A stretch of DNA of 64,000 nt from Metabacillus schmidteae (GTDB lineage: Bacteria; Bacillota; Bacilli; Bacillales; Bacillaceae). The notes beneath the pieces were generated by a model. That model saw only the letters and a list, made by a program, of their open reading frames with translations, ran no database searches and was not told where the DNA came from. The stretch spans positions 3,786,001 through 3,850,000 of the forward strand of contig NZ_CAESCH010000001.1 in the NCBI RefSeq assembly GCF_903166545.1, in the 5' to 3' direction. Both the position numbers and the translations under genes were made by a program. This document shows, one piece after another, positions 59,089 through 64,000 of this stretch (within the stretch, counting starts at the first letter, position 1; every line of letters starts with the position of its first letter).

Positions 59089-60297
59089 TTAACGCATCAT
59101 GATTGTTAAATTACTGGCAGCGATAATAACTGTTAAACTTAGAAAAAACATTAATGACACAATAGCTAAAGCAGCAAAAATATAAATAACACTTTTACTA
59201 ATAATATCCAAACAGCTTATAACCGGGCCTCCACCAAGTGGTTGCAGGATTGCTGCAGCAAACTTATAGATTAAAGCAAGGGATAAAACTTTAATAGCAG
59301 GAAAAGCAACGATAAATAGCAGAACCGCTACCCCGAGTACTCCAACAGTGTTTTTCAATAAGACGGATGCACTTATTACCGTGTCCGTGGCATCTGTGAA
59401 CATTCTTCCTAAAACAGGAATAAAATTTCCTGTAATAAATTTTGCGGTCCGAATTGTTATTCCATCTGTTACAGCCGCTGATGCTCCTTGGACGGAGATG
59501 ACACCAAGAAAAATTGTTAGGAAAGAGGCTAGTAAACCGATGCTTATATTCCTTAACAAATTTGCAAGCTGTGTCACTTTGTATTGATCTGTAAGTGTGC
59601 TTACAATATTTAATAAAGCAGATAAAAACAATAGCGGTAAAACAATATTCTGGATTAACAATCCACTCGTATTCATAAGAAAAATGATGACCGGATGAAA
59701 AAATGCCGCCGAGGCTAGTCCACCTGAAGAAGCCATTAATGCTAATAGAAGTGGAATTAGAGCTAAAATAAAATTCGTCATCGCATGTATAGCTTGATTT
59801 GTATACTCAATGGCAACATGAAAACTATTTAGTGCAATGATAATTAACACCATATAAACTAAAGCATACGCCACTTTACTTACAGCGCTTTGGTTAAAGG
59901 CATTTTGTAATAACTGCAATAGCATACTAAAGATTGTTAATAATATAAGAGTTCCTAGTAATTTCCCATTCGCTATTAATTCATGAAACATAAATTTTAA
60001 AAATGCTTTAATCCATTCTTGAAAGGAAAGTTCCTTTTCGCCGTTTAGGAATTGAAGAAGACTACCTTTTTGACTCTCAGGTAAAAACCCTCCATATTTT
60101 GTCATAACGTCATCCCAATAGGCTTTAATATCTGTTATATCAAGTTTTTCAACCTGATCATTTACAAAGGCATCAGCCGTTATTTCTACTCCCGGATTTT
60201 CTTCTTCTGTTTGCTGTGTAGTCGTGGAGGCTTGTACATGTATGGGGACTGCTAGAATGATAGAAACAAAGAATAAGAAAGTAAGTATTTGCCGCAT
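59089..60297 (-). CDS. spoIIIAE: Stage III sporulation protein AE
   Basis: A 402-residue polytopic protein with a signal peptide (LTFLFFVSIILAVPIHVQAS) and about eight membrane segments. It is the largest membrane component of the SpoIIIA complex. FITGNFIPVLGRMFTDATDTV and LQPLGGGPVISCLD are conserved segments. Confidence 0.95.
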   Translation of the reverse strand: MRQILTFLFFVSIILAVPIHVQASTTTQQTEEENPGVEITADAFVNDQVEKLDITDIKAYWDDVMTKYGGFLPESQKGSLLQFLNGEKELSFQEWIKAFLKFMFHELIANGKLLGTLILLTIFSMLLQLLQNAFNQSAVSKVAYALVYMVLIIIALNSFHVAIEYTNQAIHAMTNFILALIPLLLALMASSGGLASAAFFHPVIIFLMNTSGLLIQNIVLPLLFLSALLNIVSTLTDQYKVTQLANLLRNISIGLLASFLTIFLGVISVQGASAAVTDGITIRTAKFITGNFIPVLGRMFTDATDTVISASVLLKNTVGVLGVAVLLFIVAFPAIKVLSLALIYKFAAAILQPLGGGPVISCLDIISKSVIYIFAALAIVSLMFFLSLTVIIAASNLTIMMR

Positions 60298-60366
60298 TTA
60301 ACACACCTCCAGCTTATTCAGCTTCTTTCCATATTACATTTGCTGAATTTACCATTTAAGGATAAA

Positions 60367-60759
60367 CTACGTTCCTGGTATCATCCCTAGAACTGTTTCA
60401 ATAATGACTGTTAAGATTGGAATTGCCATCGTTAGAATTAGAATTTTTCCTCCTAATTCAATCTTGGAAGCTATGGCACCTTGTCCAGCATCTTTTGTAA
60501 TTTGCGCACCAAATTCTGCAATATAAGCGATGCCAATTATTTTTAATATTGTTTCAACATAAATTAAATTTACATTTGCATTAAGAGCAATTCGTTCCAC
60601 CATACGAACAATCTCATACACCTGATCGATTAAAAAAAGAAAAATCACACACCCGACAAATACTACAAGCATAAAGGCAAAGGTAGGTTTTTGCTCCTTC
60701 ACTATAAGGGCAAGAAAGGTTGCAATTAATCCTAGTCCGACAATTTGGATGATCTCGAT
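60367..60759 (-). CDS. spoIIIAD: Stage III sporulation protein AD (probable non-canonical start)
   Basis: A membrane protein of about 130 residues with IIQIVGLGLIATFLALIVKEQKP and GIAYIAEFGAQITKDAGQGAIASKIELGGKIL. Homology begins at EIIQIVG, yet no ATG, GTG or TTG is there. AAGGGGG (60769-60775) lies eight bases before an ATC (60757-60759) and five before a CTC (60760-60762). The only canonical in-frame start, ATG 60819, overlaps spoIIIAC by 47 bases and has no RBS. I chose ATC; the extended reading 60367-60819 is the alternative. Confidence 0.85.
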   Translation of the reverse strand: MEIIQIVGLGLIATFLALIVKEQKPTFAFMLVVFVGCVIFLFLIDQVYEIVRMVERIALNANVNLIYVETILKIIGIAYIAEFGAQITKDAGQGAIASKIELGGKILILTMAIPILTVIIETVLGMIPGT

Positions 60760-60772
60760 GAGAAACGCCCCC

Positions 60773-60979
60773 TTACCCTTGAAAAAGAAAGACTGATTTA
60801 ATCTTTTTGAATAAATCATCTACAATTGATGCCACCATAAACAAGATATAGATAAAGCCAATTAATGTGACCCATTGTGCATACTCCTTCTTACCCATTT
60901 GATCTAAGATTGTGTGAAGGAATGCAACGACGATTCCTATCCCCGCTATTTGAAATATGGTGTTTATATCTACGCCCAT
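60773..60979 (-). CDS. spoIIIAC: Stage III sporulation protein AC
   Basis: A 68-residue protein with two membrane segments (IFQIAGIGIVVAFLHTILDQMG and WVTLIGFIYILFMVASIV). Length and pattern are typical of SpoIIIAC, and it lies between AB and AD. Confidence 0.95.
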   Translation of the reverse strand: MGVDINTIFQIAGIGIVVAFLHTILDQMGKKEYAQWVTLIGFIYILFMVASIVDDLFKKIKSVFLFQG

Positions 60980-60998
60980 TGCGACAACTCCCTTTCAC

Positions 60999-61514
60999 CT
61001 ACATCAATAAAATGACTAATAATAACCCGGTTAAAACTCCCAAGCTTTTGACCATTCGTTCATATCGGTTTTGTCTGTCAATCGCATCTGCTTCTTCTCT
61101 TTCTAAGTGGGAAAGAGCTAGTTTAATATGCTTTTGCTGTGAAACACGGTCATGCTGACCAAGAGTTTCACCGAATTGCTTTAGCACTTCATATTCTCCT
61201 TGTTTAAAAGCCGTAAAGTTCCATATTTCCTTCAAACTTTCCTCCCATGCACCTTTTACACTTGTGTGTCCTTTTAATAACTTTTGGGCAAATTTTTCAA
61301 AAAACTGTGATAATGGCTTCGGGAGCTGCTTAGAAATGTTTTGAGCTGCCACAATAAGCGAGGTATGGCCAAACATAATCTCTGCCTCCAGAGATTGAAG
61401 GGCTACTTTAAGCTGACGAAGTTGTCTTGTTCGTTGATTTAAATGTTTCGCAGCTTCAAAACCAGCCCAAGTTGTCGCAATAATAATGAGAAACGCACCC
61501 ATCCATTTGATCAT
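60999..61514 (-). CDS. spoIIIAB: Stage III sporulation protein AB
   Basis: A 171-residue protein with membrane segments at both ends and a helical middle resembling GspF-like secretion components (QLRQLKVALQSLEAEIMFGHTSL). It abuts spoIIIAA directly. Confidence 0.95.
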   Translation of the reverse strand: MIKWMGAFLIIIATTWAGFEAAKHLNQRTRQLRQLKVALQSLEAEIMFGHTSLIVAAQNISKQLPKPLSQFFEKFAQKLLKGHTSVKGAWEESLKEIWNFTAFKQGEYEVLKQFGETLGQHDRVSQQKHIKLALSHLEREEADAIDRQNRYERMVKSLGVLTGLLLVILLM

Positions 61515-62432
61515 TTACGACACACTTCCTTCTTTTAGTAAGTGCTTACCATGACGGTTAAGAATTTGTTGAACCGTACCAGGTCCGTCTCTTCTCGATA
61601 ACTCTAGATATCGGTCAAACACATTCGCCTCAACCAATGCTCTAAGGCTTGGTCTATTCATTAGATCGCTTGCTTTATACCCATGAACAGAGACAAACAA
61701 CTGAACACCTGCATGTACTGCTTCTAAAACAGCTTCCGCATCCTCAAGAGTACCAATTTCATCAACGACAAGTACATCCGGGCTCATCGATCTGATCATC
61801 ATCATCATTCCCTCTGCTTTAGGGCACGCATCAAGAACATCCACTCTACTCCCTAGTTTGTGCTGAGGTACTCCTTTTACACATCCTGCTATTTCAGAGC
61901 GCTCATCCACAATACCGACTTTGCTGGAGTGAATATGTTGATGTCCACTGCTGATTAATCGAGCAAAGTCCCTCAACAAGGTTGTTTTTCCAGTTTGTGG
62001 TGGACCGATAATAAGCGTATTTAACCACTTCTGATGAAATACATATGAAACAAAAGGTTCCGCAATTCCCAGCTTCTCTCTAGCAATTCGAATATTAAAA
62101 GATGTAACATCACGTATCGCCTTAACTCGTCCATTTTCTGTAATCACACGTCCCGACAACCCCACACGGTGACCACCACGAACTGTAATATAGCCCTTTT
62201 TCAATTCGTCTTCTAATGTATAAATTGAATAATGGCTTAGTTCGTTTAATAGATTGATTGAGTCTTCATATGTTGTCATCGATGCAAGGAATATTGGTTT
62301 CCCTGCTATGATGACCTCAACCTTTTTCATCACACGAATACGAATTTCTTCTATTCGAGACAAACTTGCTGGATGAAGCTTCAAGATTTCTTTTCTTATG
62401 GATTCCGGAAGCATTTCTAGCAATTCTTTCAT
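61515..62432 (-). CDS. spoIIIAA: Stage III sporulation protein AA, ATPase
   Basis: A secretion-type ATPase that energises the SpoIIIA channel, 305 residues. Walker A GPPQTGKTTLLRDFAR (about 143-158), GIVDERSEIAG and Walker B DVLVVDEIGTLEDA are present. It is the first gene of the operon, behind a sigma-E-like promoter. Confidence 0.97.
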   Translation of the reverse strand: MKELLEMLPESIRKEILKLHPASLSRIEEIRIRVMKKVEVIIAGKPIFLASMTTYEDSINLLNELSHYSIYTLEDELKKGYITVRGGHRVGLSGRVITENGRVKAIRDVTSFNIRIAREKLGIAEPFVSYVFHQKWLNTLIIGPPQTGKTTLLRDFARLISSGHQHIHSSKVGIVDERSEIAGCVKGVPQHKLGSRVDVLDACPKAEGMMMMIRSMSPDVLVVDEIGTLEDAEAVLEAVHAGVQLFVSVHGYKASDLMNRPSLRALVEANVFDRYLELSRRDGPGTVQQILNRHGKHLLKEGSVS

Positions 62433-62465
62433 ACCGCTTCCTCCTATTTACCGATTCGTTACTCT

Positions 62466-62495
62466 AATCTATGCATGCTTGACCACATTCATGAC
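62466..62495 (-). promoter_or_regulatory. Sigma-E promoter of the spoIIIA operon
   Basis: On the minus strand, GTCATGAA (62488-62495) and CATAGATT (62466-62473) with a 14-bp spacer fit the sigma-E pattern (-10 CATANANT). It lies 34 bp upstream of the spoIIIAA start. The spoIIIA operon is known to be sigma-E dependent. Confidence 0.75.
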
Positions 62496-62538
62496 ATAAA
62501 AGCCCGGAGTTTTTATTGTCCAACAGATAGGTAACACT

Positions 62539-62820
62539 TTATTTGTAAATTCCAAAAAGGATAAAGAAAACACCTAATCCAATAAATAGTAGCTTCGCAT
62601 AAGATAATTGATCTGCAATTTGAAAAATCCCTATTGTCATCGTCACAATGAAAATAACCGGTCCAACGATCGCCAATAATGAATTAATTGTCACCGCTTT
62701 TTTTACATCATTCAAAACTAACATTAAAATAGCCGCTGTTAATTCGATCCCTGCTGATAAAAATCTAAGACCCGCCATTGCAAGTACAGTTGAATCAATG
62801 TGTGAAAATATACGTTTCAT
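62539..62820 (-). CDS. yqhV: YqhV-like small membrane protein
   Basis: A 93-residue protein with three hydrophobic segments (LRFLSAGIELTAAILMLVL, LLAIVGPVIFIVTMTIGIF, LLFIGLGVFFILFGIY). Its position upstream of spoIIIAA matches yqhV. The function is unknown. Confidence 0.87.
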   Translation of the reverse strand: MKRIFSHIDSTVLAMAGLRFLSAGIELTAAILMLVLNDVKKAVTINSLLAIVGPVIFIVTMTIGIFQIADQLSYAKLLFIGLGVFFILFGIYK

Positions 62821-62835
62821 GTTGTCCTCCTAAAA

Positions 62836-62858
62836 GCATAAGTTTGTACACCTTATGC
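62836..62858. repeat. Inverted repeat between yqhV and the HEAT-like gene
   Basis: GCATAAG (62836-62842) and CTTATGC (62852-62858) are perfect complements with a 9-bp centre (TTTGTACAC). It sits in the 110-bp divergent promoter gap and could be an operator or an overlapping promoter feature. Confidence 0.55.
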
Positions 62859-62930
62859 TAAAGACATAGGATTTAGACAACAAAGATATATAATATGAAG
62901 AAATAAACTTGTAGAAGGAAGTGCCCTTTT

Positions 62931-63569
62931 ATGACTATTCTTTCTAAGCTCTCGTCTCAAGTTGGTGAGAGGACAGAGGAAGGAAATCGCTTCGTTGCTA
63001 CGCTCTGTATGGAAAACCCTTTACTCTTAAATGAAATAAAAGGCGGTCTTAAAGAAAAAGACCCATTGTTGATAGGAGATTGTGTTGAGGTGATTACAAA
63101 AGTAGCGGAAGTTCACCCGGAATTAGTTGTTTCTTTTACTGATTTGTTGATTGAACTGTTGCATGCTAAGGCAAAAAGAATTCGTTGGGAAGCAATTCAT
63201 GCTATTTCACTTCTGACACCATTTATTCCTGAGCAAATCTTTTTACTTCTGCCAACGTTGATAGATTTAATTCATCATGATAAAAGCACAATTGTCAGGG
63301 ATTATTCTATTCAAACTCTTGTCAATTTCGCCACTATTGGAGAAGAGGAAGCTCTTACTGTTTACCCAATTTTGAAGGACTCACTTCCGTTATGGAATGG
63401 GAAACATCGTAACCGTGTATTATCGGGGTTACTAAATGTGTGTAAGCAGGCTCCAACTTGTATCTTGGAAATAAGAGGAATTGCAGAGGAATTTATTGAA
63501 GATAACCGGACTGGTGTTCGTAAAACAGCTAGAAGTATCGTGAAAGCAATCGACAAGGGGACAGTTTAG
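62931..63569 (+). CDS. HEAT-repeat-like helical protein
   Basis: A 212-residue soluble protein with no signal or membrane segment. It reads as successive helix pairs of about 35-40 residues (DPLLIGDCVEVITKVAEVHPELVVSFTDLLIELL, KRIRWEAIHAISLLTPFIPEQIF, TIVRDYSIQTLVNFATI, GVRKTARSIVKAI), the ARM/HEAT pattern for protein binding. AAGGAAG lies upstream of the ATG. I do not recall a gene here in B. subtilis. It faces yqhV divergently and efp convergently. Partner and function are unknown. Confidence 0.7.
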   Translation: MTILSKLSSQVGERTEEGNRFVATLCMENPLLLNEIKGGLKEKDPLLIGDCVEVITKVAEVHPELVVSFTDLLIELLHAKAKRIRWEAIHAISLLTPFIPEQIFLLLPTLIDLIHHDKSTIVRDYSIQTLVNFATIGEEEALTVYPILKDSLPLWNGKHRNRVLSGLLNVCKQAPTCILEIRGIAEEFIEDNRTGVRKTARSIVKAIDKGTV

Positions 63570-63600
63570 AATCAGGCTCGATTACTAAATTTCGCCGCAC

Positions 63601-63637
63601 AAAAAAGAGATGCCAGTTTATTCAGCATCTCTTTTTA
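63601..63637. terminator. Bidirectional terminator between the HEAT-like gene and efp
   Basis: AAAAAGAGATGC (63602-63613) and GCATCTCTTTTT (63625-63636) form a perfect 12-bp stem usable by both convergent genes. Confidence 0.92.
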
Positions 63638-63646
63638 GAAATAATT

Positions 63647-64000
63647 TTACGCACGTGATACGTAAGAACCTTCTGTTGTATTAATAATTAAACGATCACC
63701 TTGGTTAATAAAGAATGGTACTTGAACAGTTAGCCCTGTTTCAAGAGTAGCTGGTTTAGAACCACCTGAAGCTGTATCACCTTTAATACCTGGCTCAGTC
63801 TCTGTTACTTCCAGCTCTACAGTGTTTGGAAGCTCAACACCAAGTGTTTCTGTTCCAAACATCATAATTTGCACTTCCATATTTTCTTTAAGGAATTTTA
63901 ATTCATACTCAATTTGAGTTGATGGTAATTCAATTTGATCATATGTTTCTGTATCCATAAATGCATGTTGATCACCATTAGCATATAGATATTGCATTCT
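63647..64000 (-). CDS. efp: Translation elongation factor P (5' end beyond window)
   Basis: EF-P helps the ribosome pass polyproline stretches. Only the C-terminal 117 residues or so are inside the window, of about 185. They cover domain II and III, with [13 protein letters not shown] entry, [54 protein letters not shown] and the ending [10 protein letters not shown]. The methionine at 63997 is internal, not the start. Confidence 0.97.
   Translation of the reverse strand, partial: RMQYLYANGDQHAFMDTETYDQIELPSTQIEYELKFLKENMEVQIMMFGTETLGVELPNTVELEVTETEPGIKGDTASGGSKPATLETGLTVQVPFFINQGDRLIINTTEGSYVSRA

Noticed and set aside
1..64000. Possible prophage, insertion sequence, toxin-antitoxin or defence island
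   Set aside because: No transposase, integrase, phage structural, nuclease-helicase or antitoxin signatures were seen; nearly every gene belongs to a known metabolic, repair or sporulation family.

Overview
The window is a chromosomal segment of a low-GC, endospore-forming member of the Bacillaceae. The sporulation genes spo0A, spoIVB and the complete spoIIIAA-AH operon, the Bacillus-type bacilliredoxin brxB, and the gene order from efp through acc, nusB, folD, xse, ispA, dxs, argR, recN, spoIVB and spo0A to bkd, art and gnd match the region known from Bacillus subtilis. Several loci look inserted relative to that backbone. I recognised genes by protein motifs and synteny from memory; no searches were run.

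Layout, left to right. (1) 1-2834: the 6-phosphogluconate dehydrogenase gene (cut by the left edge) and a Y-family polymerase. (2) 2908-13268: a lone CheW, then a complete urea uptake and hydrolysis operon on the minus strand, urtABCDE-ureABCEFGD. A perfect GlnR/TnrA-type box and a cre-like site lie upstream of urtA. (3) 13577-19816: a CAP-domain lipoprotein, an M20 peptidase, an acyl-CoA carboxylase beta subunit with a methylmalonyl-CoA epimerase (cre site at the start of the pair), a 30-residue Prli42-like gene, an L,D-transpeptidase and YqjA. (4) 19924-28170: the artPQM amino-acid transporter, brxB, and mutA-mutB-meaB for methylmalonyl-CoA mutase. (5) 28415-38981: the bkd operon (ptb-bcd-buk-lpdV-bkdAA-bkdAB-bkdB) behind a clear sigma-54 promoter, with its activator gene bkdR. 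(6) 39312-42014: plus-strand small genes, a FabH-type condensing enzyme behind a FapR-like box, a GDPD and an XRE-like protein. (7) 42204-57773: spo0A, spoIVB, recN, argR, tlyA, dxs, ispA, xseB, xseA, folD, nusB, yqhY, accC, accB, spoIIIAH. (8) 57774-64000: the rest of spoIIIA, yqhV, a HEAT-like gene and the end of efp.

The metabolic genes fit together. The bkd operon turns branched-chain keto acids into acyl-CoAs. The epimerase, carboxylase and mutase genes would carry propionyl-CoA to succinyl-CoA. Both propionyl-CoA loci flank the art-brxB block and lie beside bkd. The urease operon and art transporter serve nitrogen supply.

I see no CRISPR array, insertion sequence, prophage, tRNA or rRNA, and no convincing novel multi-gene system. 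The points most worth a second look are regulatory: two FapR-like boxes (fabH-like gene and accB), the GlnR/TnrA box on urt-ure, repeated octamers and an inverted repeat around bkdR, transcript-processing hairpins behind two binding-protein genes, a probable non-canonical start codon for spoIIIAD, and two structured intergenic elements (22419-22604 and 39155-39282).
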